Positions 37,261-50,772 of a stretch of DNA of 64,000 nt are shown here, piece by piece; positions within the stretch are counted from its first letter, which is position 1; the number at the start of each line of letters is the position of its first letter. The position numbers and the translations under genes are program-made. Source of the stretch: Apophysomyces variabilis. Lineage: Eukaryota > Mucoromycota > Mucoromycetes > Mucorales > Mucoraceae. Location: positions 1 to 64,000 of the forward strand of contig MZZL01000025.1 of the NCBI GenBank assembly GCA_002749535.1, in the 5' to 3' direction. Below the pieces are notes generated by a model that saw nothing but the letters and a program-made list of their open reading frames with translations, was not told where the DNA came from and searched no databases.

Positions 37261-39477
37261 ATGTTGCTCATGCTTGGACTTAGATCTTTTTGGCGTCGCC
37301 GCGGTCTGAAATTCCCTGGAAGGTAAGCCATAATAGAGATGGTTCATCAAGATGTCCGGATGGAGGGAGAAAGTGAGGGCATAATATGGAAGCACCATTT
37401 TTGATAGTGTCAGTATTGTTATCAGTCCATCCCAAGGGACAAACGATGCCAAACCACCTGTAGTCATAGGTGCTCGTTATGCGTATACGAGTCTTGTCAC
37501 ATCTCAGTCCGATAATACCAATGCCCCAGCGGTCCCTTTACTACCTTCTCAGTATCCACCATCGAAACACAAACATTCTTTATCGACGCAAAACATTTCA
37601 CTAAAGTCAACCTCCCCAAAACGAAGTTCGTCCCCAAACTACACAACAACACAGCGCCAGCATCATCGTTCTACATCATCGCCGAATAAATCTTTTAATG
37701 CGTTCCTGATGGATACAAACGAGGAATGGAGTGACGATCTTAATTACACGGTCGCATCATCCAAGGATACCTCACCACGTCCTTATCGATCGTCACATTC
37801 TAGAGCCCTGTCCAAATCATCCGGTTCTCTTTCACAGCGGGAATATGCACACACGGCTTCTAGATCGTCATTGTCGAGCGAACCTGCAACGCAACAGCCA
37901 ATTGATAAACAGAAGTCACCGTCCCTGAAACCAATGGCGTCAAAAGAAAAGCAATCTTGTAATGCAGATGGATTAAAGATTAACGTTCAGGATCTGTTGC
38001 AAGGTAACCTGAACGTTTATTATCGCTATGGTGTGTTCATTTAGAGATAGACCCAACCAATTTGCTGCAGCACATTGTGGTTGAGGAAAGTGCGGATCCG
38101 CTACGGACAAAGAAATTTAAAGAGGTTCTTTCTAATCCAAACGTCGATTTGAGTAAGCGGATACAAGCAAAGACAGTGTCTGATGAAGATCTTAATGCTC
38201 TGTGAATAGCTGCCTTGAGAACTCTCAGTTGGAGCGGCATTCCAAAAGAATTCCGATTGATGGCATGGCAACTTTTACTGGTGAGCTCCGGAAAATATGT
38301 TAAAGGGGAACATATTAAAAATTGTATGTAGGGTTATCTTCCTTGCAATTCTGCACGACGTGTGGCCACATTGGCTAGAAAACGGAAGGAATACGCAGAT
38401 AGTGTTGCAGCAACTTACTCAAGGGGGACTTCAGGACTGGATCAGACGCTGTGGCGTCAGGTAAAGAAATAGGCTGAAATATTAAGTGTAATTTAGTGAT
38501 AAAAACAGATTCACATTGATATACCGCGAACAAACCCAGGGATACCACTATATCAATACGAAGCGACACAGTTGGTTAGTTTAAAAAAGAAGCCAGTAAT
38601 CATTGGATCTAAGAGACTTGCTATAGTGTTTGGAACGGATTTTGTACCAGTGGGCAATACGACACCCGGCAAGCGGTTATGTACAGGGCATTAATGATTT
38701 AGTGACGCCTATTTTTGAGGTATTTTTATCTACCTATATTGGTGCGTGTTTATTATCAAATAGCATTGGAAGAAGAATAGGTTCTGATTTAGTTAAACAG
38801 ATGAGGATCCTGAGGAGTACGATGTCAGCAAGTTGGCCCCAGAGGTGTTGGCGGTAATTGAAGCAGACAGTTTCTGGTGTCTATCGAAATTTCTAGACGG
38901 CATTCAGGTTTGTAAATAGTAAACCATCAGCCACATGTCTTATATGCTCTTTATTAGGATAATTATACGTTTGCGCAACCAGGAATTCAAAGACAAATTG
39001 CAACACTTAAGGAACTAGTGTGTCGAATTGATGGTGAGACAAAAAAAGAATATTCCTTGAACTAAATTACGTCGGAAGCTCGCCTCGCCTCGCATTTACA
39101 AGAGCTCGGAATTGAGTTTATTCAGTTTGCTTTTCGCTGGATGAACTGTCTTTTAATGCGAGAGCTGCCATTGAAAAGCACGATCCGTATGTGGGATACG
39201 TATTTGGCGGAAGGATCATCAGAAGGTTTTTCAGAATTCCATGTTTACGTATGTGCTGCGTTTCTGGTCAAATGGTCTGATCAGCTGCAAAAACTAGATT
39301 TCCAGGTAGGTAGACAAAAGGCGGAACGACGGAATGCTCATGATGCAACAGGACGTCATGCTATTCTTACAACAGGTTCCTACACAAGGATGGGGAGAGA
39401 AGGATGTAGAGCTACTACTTTCGGAGGCTTACATGTGGAAAACCTTGTTCCATAATGCACCCAGCCATTTAAAATAA
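37261..39477 (+). CDS. GYP1: TBC-domain Rab GTPase-activating protein, Gyp1/TBC1D22 type
   Basis: The product stimulates GTP hydrolysis by Ypt/Rab proteins, Gyp1 acting mainly on Golgi Ypt1. The N-terminal half is Ser/Pro-rich and poorly conserved (HSLSTQNISLKSTSPKRSSS). The TBC domain starts near LRTLSWSGIPKEFRLMAWQL. It contains the arginine-finger motif IHIDIPRTNPGIPLYQ and the glutamine-finger motif IRHPASGYVQGINDLVTP, both intact. The C-terminal part gives FIQFAFRWMNCLLMRELPL and TIRMWDTYLAEG, and the protein ends at SHLK with TAA 39475-39477. Introns are short GT-AG. The start is the ATG at 37261 (MLLMLGLRSFWRRRG); the frame is open upstream, so the true start could be earlier. The Rab5 gene 13 kb away is another Rab-pathway member. 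Confidence 0.92.
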
Positions 39478-40193
39478 AAAAAAAGTTAAGAGTGTGCAAG
39501 CGCACGTTTGTCTTCCACATAGAAGCGTTGATCGGACATAGAAATAGCCACATCCCTGAAGATACAATAGTTTCCCCCCCCCTATGCTTTATCCCGAGCC
39601 AATGTGGCACAGATGGTTGATATTCTGTGTCTCGACACACAAAAAGGGCCCAGCACAAGCCCCCTGTCAGAGAATAGGCACTACTGATCATACATCAATG
39701 GTAAAGGGGCTGACGATGTCAAAATCAATGATAACTTTTGTGGTAAGAAGCGAAATCTATATTTGTCTTATAAAATTGTGTATGAAAAACATTGTATAGA
39801 GAGTCGACCCGTTTACATGTATAATAACATAAATCATCATGGTGAGAAAAAAAAATAAGAAATGAAAAGCATACAGTGACAAAACAGTCTGAAGAAAGGG
39901 GAAAGTATACAAAAGATATATGAAATGGGGAAGTATATGTATAAAGGGGAAGATACTGGCTATAAATACAGAAAGAAATACAAAATCAATACGAAAAATG
40001 TGTGGTGTCTGTCTGTCTATCTATGATATAAAAAGTTTAAGGTGTTCTGAACTGCATAACCGGAAGAAAAAGAAGAAGAAAAACGAGCGAGGGGGCACAA
40101 GCAAAGAAAAGAAACAGCAATAAAAGAGAAAAGGAAATCGTCAAAGCACCCACACAAAATAAAAAAGAGGCAAGACATCGCAGGAACTTTTTT
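39478..40193. other. Intergenic, convergent 3' ends
   Basis: This 716-nt AT-rich spacer lies between GYP1 (+) and the zinc-finger gene (-). It carries A-rich runs (39476-39485, 40060-40080). No gene was seen. Confidence 0.6.
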
Positions 40194-41236
40194 TCAACCC
40201 AAGGTGGTGATAATATCAGCGAGTTGCAAAAGACCAGACGATGGTACAGGGATGCATTCATTTTGATGGCCTGCATGGATCATCATCTGTGGAGGAGGAG
40301 GCAGCTGTGTTGGGAAACGAGCTGTATTGGGAGGTGATTGTGTCTGGAGAAGAGGCGAAGGCAACAAAGAGGAGGGTGAGGATAAAAGAGAGGATGATCC
40401 AGAAGAAGAGGCCGATGACAAGGTTGAGCAAGCCGAGGAAGTGGATAAGGCTCTTTGAGGACGCACTTTGATTTCAATTGGTGGAGAGGCTGAAGCGGGT
40501 TCAAGGGCTTGGGGCTTTATAAGCATTGGCAGGGGCTGAAAAAGAGTTGGAAGGGATGGCATCTCCACAGCTGACGGTGACGATGAGGACGATGAATAGT
40601 AGCATAGTGAGGATGAACTGACACTTCTGTTGCGTGTGGGATAGGGTTGTTGTTGTTGTTGTCTAGGATGGATACCGTAAGGTTCAAAAGAGGAAGGCAT
40701 GGTGGCGGCTCTACGCACACGAGCATGGGATTGCTTGGAAAGATCGTTCTGATCCATTCTTGGAAGGGTGAACGAAGCAGCTGTCTTGCGCCTCTGTTGT
40801 TGTTGGTTTTTACGTGACTTTGGCGACAAATGCGTTCTGTAATGTTGCATCATGTTGTCCTGACGAGAGAAACGAGAAGGACATCCAGGATGCAAACAGT
40901 GGAAGTTTTTCTCACCGGTGTGAATACGATTATGTCGTGCAAGATGACCACTGTTTCAGAAAGGGAGGAAATGGTTATGCATGTTATTGTGATATTGTTC
41001 ATTTAGATATTTTACCTTGTGGTAAAACTCTTGTTACATCCGGGTTCTGAGCAATGGTATTTGCGACGTCCTGCAAGTGTTTGCTGTTGCTGCTGAGATT
41101 TGATATGGGTGGAAGTGGTTTGCAAATGGTTGATACTGCGTGGTTCGAATACTGCCGGTTGTGGATAGTAATCATTCAGCAGACTCACTTGTCTACCGAT
41201 AGAGTTTTTCACTGAAAATACAGAGTCAATTTGCAT
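40194..41236 (-). CDS. C2H2 zinc-finger transcription factor, two fingers
   Basis: Two exons give a small regulator. The first (from Met 41236) ends in a tight pair with the second to form two adjacent C2H2 fingers: KYHCSEPGCNKSFTTR then GHLARHNRIHTGEK, and NFHCLHPGCPSRFSRQDN followed by MMQHYRTHL. The linker HTGEK is the canonical one. The GHLARHNRIH and RFSRQDN wording is typical of a fungal family of stress or morphology regulators, but I cannot name the orthologue. After the fingers comes a long low-complexity region rich in Gln, Ser and Pro (QQQQQPYPTRNRSVSSSSL) ending with LQLADIITTLG, stop at 40194. The intron lies between the two fingers (about 40953-41016). The start is tentative, being simply the first Met in the open frame. 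Confidence 0.85.
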
Positions 41237-44200
41237 TTGATTGAATAGGCAGAAACAGGGCAGAAAAGAAAGATCAACAAAAGGGTTAAGAAAATGGATA
41301 GAAGACAAAGGGAAACTGGATCCAAAAAACTATGGGGTCTTATATAAGAATAAAGAGGCAAAATCAATGCCTTTATTTGGAGTACTTGTAGCACGTTGGT
41401 GAGCATTGATGCAATAGAAAAAAAAAGGAGAAGGGGGCAAAAAAACGTGGGTATGCGATGCAGTATTTTTTTCTCGCCCTGCATGTTAGGGAAAGGGATA
41501 CTCAACGTGCTAAGTTAAAAAAGACAAAAAAACGTGCAAAATGCTGTGCAGATTATATATAAAAAAGAAAGAACAATAGCAATGTTCACTGCATATTTGC
41601 TTGATATCTACTAACACAACGGAACCGAAAGAAAAAAAGGAGCCCTGGATCCGATACTTTTCATCTCAGTTCCGATAAACTAGTGATAGCCACCGTCAAT
41701 GCTTTCTATCCTTGCTGCAAACCACATCTAATTGTGTCTGTGCACTTGTAAAGGGAATATTCCTTTACTTCCCTATTTCCCTTGTAGACGATCCCTGTTG
41801 ATTTTTGTTCGTTTATAACCTTTTTTTTGCCACCTATATCATCACCTCCTTACATTAATTTGCACACGTTTATATTGCAGCCCGTTTATTGTCCTCAAAG
41901 AAAAAGGGATCAAGTTGATAACGTGGCAATTCCAGCCCTCCCCTTCTTTGTAATTTTTTACCCTATATTACAAACGTATGGACTATTAAAATAAGTTAGA
42001 AGAACAAAACAGATTTGTTACCATGACTTTACCAAGGGACCACCTGACAACGACCACAAGGTACTATCTTTTACTTGTTTCGACTCATCCTAGTTTTTTT
42101 TGTGGGTATGTGAATGAGCGATTAAGTAAAGATTGACTCTAGTTGTTTATCATGTGCATCTTTTTTCCATTCCATTCCTTTTTTTTTTTGCTTTAATTGG
42201 AGTGGCAAACGAAAAGCAAGAATCTTGGGAAATGGACCTGTCATATATACTACTAACTTAAAACATACTTTTTTTTTCTCGTTTTGCTGTGTGGTTATAT
42301 TGACAATATCTTCTCTATTTCTTTTCCCGTCAATTATAATAAACTGATATGCAATGCTAATGCACATCAGTCAATACAATGATATGGCATTCAAAATCTG
42401 TGACAAAGGGATCGACACAATAATTTTATTTTTACCTTTCTTCATTTTTTTTGTTTTTGCGCGGGCGCGGCTAGTAAGTTCAATCGTCACGTGTGTGTAT
42501 TCTTGTTTTGTGGGAGGATCTTTTCTGGATTCAAGTTGATCGACAGAGTTCAAGTGGAAATTTCCATATGTATCCAAAATGCCGTGATCGACGTAGCGGG
42601 ATTGGCCTGTTTCCCTAACACATCCTTTTTTTTTCTTTCAAGGGGCACATGGCGCAAAAAAGCAAACAAACCTAAAACAGAAAGTAAACAAAAGAGAAAA
42701 GAGCCAAATCCATTAATATAGATAACCTTTTGGCTTTGTTTCTCTATCTCTCTCTTGTTAACTATAAGTCTAAAAAACTTTTAATGAATTTTTTGTTGAT
42801 TTTACTAAGCAATGGAGAATTTATTTGGATTATCCGGATTTCCTTTTGAATATTGGATCCAATTTTTATATTTAACTACCAATACTGTCATGCTATACTT
42901 TACCATCCAAGTTAGACTCGTTTGTATTACCACTAAATCAACGAACAAAAAAAAGAAAATGGAAATCGAAAGATCTACTTTCTATCCTACATTTTGAGTT
43001 CATTAGTAGCGGGCAATCTTTTCTTTTGTACAACAGAAATACGAAACGTAAGACCAAAGATCTGACAAAACAAGTTTGGTATCACCATACTTTGTCATGC
43101 TGAACAAGTTCTTGATCCGAGGATGAGACACTTTTTCTCTACTTTTCATACAATCAAGGGAGCTCCAAACAAACTTCTTGGGGGTGCAACGAATCAGAAG
43201 AAAGATCCTGATATGTTTAAGACAGAGTTATCCTATTATAGTTGGCGTGGCAACCAAAGGGAAAAAAACGGATCCATGGTGTGATATCTTCCTTTCTCTC
43301 CTTGATGTTTATGCGCAAACAGACTTACAATTCGATGTCATTCTGTTTAATTGGGTACTTTCGCCACGAAGATCAGTCCCTTATTGCCTAATGTGTTACA
43401 GTTCTACTACACATTACATGACCCCAGAGAACAAAGAAAACGAATTATCACGAGTTTTCTGCAGCCTTTTCGATACGCTCCAATTATTTAACTATACCTT
43501 TCCATTAAAAAACAAGGAGACAATCACTAAATGGCTCCGATTTAAAAATACAGCATAAAGAACTCCTTTAAAAAGATTGTAACGCCCTGGGCGGACAGTT
43601 CCGACGGCTTAATAAGACCAGCACAAGCCATGCAGTTATTTATAAACCTATCAATTATATCCGTTAAGCTTTTTTTTTTCTATCGGAATGATGTAGGCCC
43701 TGTACTACACTCTGTACTGAACAAACTTTGGTTTATCAGATAGGAATCATTCAAACAAGATACAGACACTCTCGATTTACACTATATCCCCTCAGTAGAA
43801 CTTGAATTTACGGGCTGAAGCATAAATATATATCTCTGGTATATTGATTACATGTTGCAAGACTTTCTGGTATGATTGAACAATAGGCAAAGAAATGGGA
43901 CATGAATGCATCTCACTCCGCTCAACGGATCGGAGAGTGAAAATGGCGGAGGATTATGCTCCAAGGAGATGGATGGCTCATGCATCTGGACGGACATCAT
44001 TTTGACGACAAAGCCCTCGATGTTAAACAAACCACATCAGCTGAAACTATTGTTTAACATATCCTTGGTATACTAAGAATAGGAACGCAAATTTACAGAG
44101 CGAAGATGAACGCATCGGGCATTAGAGGAACGCTAGATACTGGCTGGTTCCCGACGATGCTGAGTGAACTAATTTTACTATGAAAAGTTAGTACGCACGA

Positions 44201-45003
44201 AGCTAGTGGTAACGTTTATAGAAAATGTTAAATCTTGTCTTTCAAACGAAACTTTTTCTTATGCAGCAGACCATCTACTCTATACATAGTATTGGATCAT
44301 TTTCATCATTCGTGGGAAAGATGTGATTGGGAATAAGGAATAAGGCCTTGCAGGATAAAGTTTATGTCCATTGAAATGGCCAACAGGCTAGTAAAGTAAA
44401 ATCACTATACGCTTCGATTTTTATGTTAAAATCAATAGAGTATTAGGTAGATAATATATTAGTTATAGAAACGTTTCTCGCTTTTGCATACATCCTGTCT
44501 TACACATCCAACTATGGAACTCACGATTCTTCCTGCTATGTGTTGCGCTGTTACTTTTAAACCAACTAGTTTGCATGGCTATTACTCTAGTATAGGGCCT
44601 ATAATTACAAGAAAATGGCACGCAAATTATAAGGTTGGGTCATTAAATACTTGTCAAAGTTATTCCTAAAGCATCACTCTCTCAACGTCGTCTTCAGCTA
44701 TCCATATCCATGCATACCATGCATTGAAACTGTTCGGTTCACTGTGCAACACTTTCACAACGTCTGGTATATGTCGAACGGAACCCTCATAAGGTATCAT
44801 TTTCTTTAGAGACAGTGTAAAGAGTCACCAAGATAGAGTGATGCCAGCTTTGTCCGTAACGATCGATTTGATCCTGCCCGTCAGCATCGGAGAGCGCATC
44901 ACTGCAGCCGAAGTCTGAAATCCAAAAAGGGTAGTCACGATACTCGCCTTAATCCTTTGCTCGCGTTTTTGGGTCCTGTCGTGTTGCTCTTTTCCCCGCT
45001 CCA
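41237..45003. other. Gene-poor 3.8-kb region between divergent genes
   Basis: This long AT-rich spacer separates the zinc-finger gene (-) from ISWI (+). Homopolymer runs are common (42180-42190, 43670-43680). Short coding-like frames occur at 43122-43558 (+) and 44667-44955 (-), in conflicting phases and without recognisable domains. Long upstream regions are common for regulatory genes such as the zinc-finger factor. Confidence 0.45.
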
Positions 45004-48000
45004 ATGGCGAAATCATCAAAACCTCAGGTTAGCTTCGTCAACTAAGATCTCAGACATTTCTGTTTCCATAACCGAATCTATTAAACTGTGCTTTCTAGAC
45101 GGCCGCAATGGATGTCGATCGCGACAATTCAAACGACCGCATGACAGATACTGTACGTAGCAGATCTGCTAAACACTGGCTAGGATGAATTCGCCTGACA
45201 ATAATATTGATCCATTCCTTTTACTTAGGAAACGCCCGAGGATGTCTCCGAATTTGAATCCGTATGTCTTTTCTTTCTCCAACATTTGCCAACGGAGCGC
45301 ATTAACACCAATTACCTGTATGATTATAGGACAACGACTTGAGGAAGAAAAATGCGAAAGAGACATCAGCTAAACCGATCGATGAGGAAAAACTCAAGGT
45401 ACACAGCACCTTAAAATAAGCTTTTTTTGTTAAATGAGAACCCGCCATCACCATAGTATCAAAGCCGTCTGAAGCGATATCGTTATCTTCTTGGTCAAAC
45501 CGAATTATTCGCCCATTTCTTGAATCTGAAGTCGGAAAAGGATGCTGCATTGCAGACTGTCTTGAAGGAAAAGGATTTGAGCAGCAGAGTGGAAGAAGGG
45601 TACGCTACATTGTTTGAGGTCGAACTGTGCTCAGAGCAATCCCACCATATAGATCTAGACGTAGAAGGAAGACAGAGAAAGAGGAGGACGAAGAAATCTT
45701 GAAAGACGAATCTGGAGAGGGTGATGAACAGTTAACTGTATTTACGGAATCTCCTGCATGTAAGAAAATGCAATGGCAATGGAAGTGAATGATGCGAGCG
45801 ATTGTTTGTAGATGTCACGGGTGGAAAGCTTCGAGATTACCAAATCCAGGGCCTAAATTGGATGATCTCCCTCTACGAAAATGGAATCAATGGCATTCTA
45901 GCTGACGAAATGGTTAGCATCTTTGATCTGAAAGCGAACAATGGGATCTTGAAACTAAACTTTTGCTTTGCAACAGGGTCTCGGTAAAACCTTGCAGACG
46001 ATAACATTCCTTGGTTACTTGAAACACGTTCGTGGTAATGCAGGGCCGCACCTTGTTGTCGTACCAAAATCCACTTTGCATAATTGGAAGAATGAATTTA
46101 GTAAATGGATCCCAGACTTCAATGCCTTCGTTTTCCATGGCGATAAAGCAACGAGAGTACGTGGAGATCAACTCATTTGGATAGCTGATGCTGACGCCTT
46201 GGTTATTTTTAACTTAGGCTGAGCTGATTAAGAGACGTATACAACCACTTGACTTTGAAATTTGCATTACATCTTATGAGACATGTCTGATGGAAAAGGC
46301 GCAGTTCAAGAAGATATCATGGCAGTATATCATTATTGATGAAGCTCACAGAATCAAAAACGAAAATTCGATGTTATCCCAAATTGTCCGTATCTTGGAG
46401 TCTAGAAACCGCATGTTAATTACTGGTACACCGCTTCAAAACAATCTCCACGAACTTTGGGTAAGTGGATCAGCTAGCGGTTAAATGGATTAGTGACAAT
46501 CAGATGTGTGCTAATTTGTTTCGTATGTAGGCTTTGTTAAACTTTTTATTGCCTGATGTGTTCAGCTCTTCCGAAGTATTTGATGAATGGTTTGAAAAGC
46601 AAGGTGCTGATCAGAAGAAAGTGGTTGAGCAGCTGCATAAGGTACATTTTCTTCTTTATATCAGTAGCACGGTACTCATCATTTGATTTCAGGTTTTGAG
46701 ACCGTTCTTGCTTCGCCGTATCAAATCAGACGTTGAAAAGTCGCTATTACCGAAGAAAGAAATCAACGTTTATGTCAGAATGAGCAACATGCAAAGAAAA
46801 TGGTATCAAAAGATCTTGGAAAAGGATATTGACGCCATCAATGGTAAGAGATACTTTGCTGTGGTTAAGTTCGCTTTTTTTTATTGAGTACCATACAATA
46901 GGCGCTGCGGGACTCACCAAACGAGAGGGTAAAACTCGGTTACTTAACGTCGTCATGCAACTTCGCAAATGCTGTAACCACCCTTATTTGTTTGACGGCG
47001 CTGTACGTTTTTTACCAAGTATAATTGTGCAGCTGCTGACATATATAAACTAGGAACCCGGTCCTCCCTACACAACAGATCAGCATATTGTCGACAATGC
47101 TGGAAAAATGACCGTGTTGGATAAGCTATTGACAAGACTAAAAGCACAAGGTTCAAGGGTTTTACTTTTTAGTCAAATGAGTCGTGTACTCGATGTACTT
47201 GAGGACTACTGCTGGTGGAAAGGCTACGGTATAGATGATAGAAATGGTTAATATCATGTTTGGTTTTCTAAAGATATTCTCAGAATATTGTCGCATCGAC
47301 GGCCAAACCAGTCAAGAGGAACGTATAGATGCAATTGATGAATACAACAAACCTAATAGCGACAAATTCATCTTTCTGCTTACTACCCGCGCAGGCGGAT
47401 TGGGTATTAATTTGACGACGGCAGATATTGTTATTTTATATGACAGCGACTGGTAACGAGATGTGCTAAATAGCAAGAGACTCCAATCCAAAATACTGAT
47501 ACATATTTTTCTTTTAAGGAATCCGCAGGTGGATTTACAGGCAATGGACCGAGCTCACCGAATTGGTCAAACAAAACAAGTTTACGTTTTTAGATTTGTG
47601 ACCGAGGTAAAAAAAAAAATCTATCTTTAGAGATACCCACAGATAATGATCGGTCTTAACGTATTGTTTGTAGAACGCGATTGAAGAGAAGGTATTAGAG
47701 CGTGCTGCACAAAAACTTCGATTAGACCAGCTAGTGATTCAACAAGGCCGCATGCCACAGCAAGGAAAAGGTAAAGATATAACGGTCCATGTCATGTCAC
47801 TGATCCCATGTACAGCTGCTTCGAAGGAAGAACTTTTGACTATGATCCAACACGGTGCTGAAAGCATTTTCAAGGATACTGACGCCAACACCGATTTTAA
47901 TGATGACATTGACGAGATTTTACGTCGCGGTGAAGAAAAAACTGTTGAACTAAACAAAAAATACTCCAACTTGAACATTGACGATCTTAAGAATTTTTCG

Positions 48001-49457
48001 TCTGAAAGTGCTTACCAATGGAACGGTGAAGACTGGAGTAGCAAGGTAGATTGATCTATTTGGTTGATCTAAGCTAGGAAACTAACTATTTTAATAGCGC
48101 AAAGCTAGTGGTCTTGGACTTTCTTGGCTCGGCCCAGCAAAAAGAGAACGAAAAGCAAACTATGCTGTGGATGATTATTATAAAGAGGCACTGCGTACAT
48201 CGAACAAAACAGCTTCGGCCAAAGCCCCTCGACCGAAGAAATACGCCATGTAATTACTACATTTTTGGAAACCTAGAGTTGTCTTACCCATTCCTTTATG
48301 TGTATGTAGCGAAGATTTCCAATTCTTCCCACGACGCTTAGTGGAACTGAACGAGAAAGACACACTGTACCTACGAGTAAGTGTCTCATTAAGCATAAAT
48401 GCGTGGGCATTAAAGTGCGCTTCCGTAGAAAACTTTAGGATACAAGCTTCCAGCTATTCCTGAGGCTGGAACACCAGAAGAACAGGAAGCATTGGAGAAA
48501 GAACGTGCCGAAGAACAGCGAAAGATTGAAGAAGGTAAAATCTGGAAAGGTCGATCGTTTTATATTTCTATTAACTCGACATGTACTATAGCCACTCCTC
48601 TCACCGATGAAGAAGAAGAAGAGCGAAAGACGTTGTTTACCATGGTACTTGGATTTAGCATAGAACAAGCAATCGTTCCTAAACTTTGCTTTCTGTAGGG
48701 TTTCTCTAACTGGTCAAAGAAAGATTTTGGAAATTTCGTTAATGCATGTGCGAAATACGGCAGGTATAAGCTGGATAAAGACATGGAATAGGTGTATTTA
48801 AACTTTATTTTGTAGGAATAATTTACAAGCAATAGCGTCGGAAATTGAGGGTAAAACTCAAGAAGAAGTGGAGCGATATACAAAGGTCTTCTGGTCAAGA
48901 TACAAGGAACTTTCAGGTAGATGTTATATAAGATATACTACCGTGATATTTAATGGATGATCTCAGATTATGAGAAGCAAATCTCCAAAATTGAAAGAGG
49001 AGAAAGCGAAATAGAGAAACAGGCAGATATTCAGGAACAGCTTTCCGAAAAGGTGTCTCGCCATCGTGTACCATTACAACAACTCAAGATCCATTATACA
49101 CAGCCAACCAAAGGCAAAAACTATACAGAAGAGGAAGATCGGTTTTTACTAGTCATGCTCGAGAAGTATGGTTATGGTACTGAGAATGTGTATGATCATA
49201 TCCGTCGTGAGATCAAAAGCTCCCCGCTGTTTCGCTTTGACTGGTTTATGAAATCTAGAACTTCACAAGAGATTGCCAGACGATGCAACACGCTGATCGG
49301 TTTGATACAAAAAGAGAATGCTGAAATGGCGGAACGAAGTCAAGAAGAGAAGAAGGTAACTTACTATGATTGTAATTGTCTGGTGTGCTTAAGGAAGGTT
49401 GTGTTCTAGAAGCGAGGACCCAAACCTACATCAACGCTAAAATCCCGACGTCGCTAA
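45004..49457 (+). CDS. ISWI: ISWI-family chromatin remodelling ATPase
   Basis: This ATP-driven enzyme slides and spaces nucleosomes. After a short acidic N-terminus ([18 protein letters not shown]) come the ISWI-specific [20 protein letters not shown] and a basic/acidic AutoN-like segment ([16 protein letters not shown]), then TVFTESPA and [20 protein letters not shown]. The helicase core shows [11 protein letters not shown] (intron between), the DEAH box ([13 protein letters not shown]), [73 protein letters not shown] and [16 protein letters not shown]. The C-terminal HAND-SANT-SLIDE part includes [20 protein letters not shown] and [20 protein letters not shown]. It ends in a basic KRGPKP tail. 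There are many short introns. It could be the ISW1 or ISW2 orthologue; fungi of this type often have one ISWI. Confidence 0.95.
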
Positions 49458-49763
49458 TTTACATCTAACTGAATTATATGCATCTTCATTCAAATAAAAA
49501 ATCTGGAACTTTGTTTAGATCAATAAATCTTTATCCATTTGCCTTTGAAGATACACATTATCAACACAGCTCTTTTGAACCTTGATGAGCTGTTAGAAGC
49601 TTCTTTCCTTGAGTTTTAATGATATAAAAAATTTGATACTAAGTATGGTTTATTACTAAAGGATGGGAAAGTTTCTACTATTGAAAAGGGTGATCTACAG
49701 CTCTGTTTTCTCGGCTCATTTGAATGGTATTATATTCAGATAAATTTAGTTTCTCTTTTGTAT
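49458..49763. other. Intergenic, convergent 3' ends
   Basis: This spacer of 306 nt lies between the ISWI stop (+) and the stop of the unknown gene (-). An AATAAA follows ISWI at about 49494 and another at 49524. No gene was seen. Confidence 0.6.
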
Positions 49764-50772
49764 TTATGGATCTGCTCCATCAAAGTCGATAGGTGATATT
49801 TTGTTTGAATGAGATAATGGATCGATTAGCTTCAGCTCGTCTTTGATAGCGTTGCGAGCCAATCCGTCCAACTCTTTGGTGATAAGGGAAATCGTTTTCT
49901 GTTTTTTTAGTCGAACATATTGTTAGTAACCGGCCAAAGGTCTTGCATTACCTAGATTAGGCTTACCTTGATCTTTCCATCACACTTGAGAACCAGCTCT
50001 AAGTATGACTGGGTACAGGATGCTCCCTCTACCCCCACCAACATCTTTTGATAGGCTTCCACTAGAATATCACTGAAACTAAAAAATGTCTCGAAATAAT
50101 CCAGCTCGAATGGCTATTGACAAATATAAGTGAAAGTAATCAATGATCAATATATATAAGAAAGAAAGAAATGGGGGGGAGCTTACGATGTGTGGTATAG
50201 TTAGATGTAAGTATTCGGCGCCCTCATTCAGGTTTGGATCATCCTTGGCTTTGGCTTTTCGAAATATGTTTTTCTATGGTTTCAAACAACATTCAGAACA
50301 TGCGAATCCCTCTTTTATTTTTTTTCTCTTGTCTTGCAGCCTACCATCTTTTGTTTTGAGTGATCCATTGTATGTAATTCAAATTCGGTCAATAGTTGAT
50401 ACAAGGCCTTTGTATAATCCCATGGATTGGTGATATCTAAGAGAGCACTCAAAGACACGCCCAATGTGTAAAAATGACACGTCCTGTGTTATTAAAGAGA
50501 TAAGCATGCGAGAGAAAAAAGGTTGGATTAAATTTTTTGCGCGGGTTATACCTTCGTAACATTTTGACATTGGAGTACATGAGGTTGAGGTCGTCTTTCG
50601 TTAAGAGGATGGTGTTGAACCAATGGGTATTGCCTTCATGGGTCTGGCGTAGATAAGTTATTGTTGCGACTCGTTTGGAGACCAGCTCTGTCAAGTATTC
50701 ATATATGGTTGGTTGCTGTTGCGATGGTTGTGTTGAGACATTGCTTTGATGCGTGGATGCGTTCGTTGCCAT
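49764..50772 (-). CDS. Conserved-looking unknown protein
   Basis: I do not recognise this protein. Four exons or so give an acidic-neutral, probably helical product. From Met 50772 there is a short Gln/Ser-rich lead (TQPSQQQPTIYEYLTELVSK), then RVATITYLRQTHEGNTHWFN and LTKDDLNLMYSNVKMLRR. The next exons give CHFYTLGVSLSALLDITNP and YLYLTIPHIPFELDYFETFF. The end is ISLITKELDGLARNAIKDEL and then DFDGADP, stop at 49764. There is no signal peptide or membrane segment. The dense hydrophobic/charged patterning and clean GT-AG junctions make it a real gene. The upstream TTG at 50781 is not needed. Confidence 0.75.

Noticed and set aside
41140..41156. GGTTCGAATACTGCC, resembling a tRNA T-loop
   Set aside because: No matching acceptor stem, D-arm or anticodon arm is present, and it lies inside the zinc-finger coding exon.
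43178..43558. 126-codon plus-strand frame with no ATG at its start
   Set aside because: It opens at TTG, has no recognisable domain, and the other two frames in the same DNA look just as protein-like, so composition cannot decide. Left as spacer.
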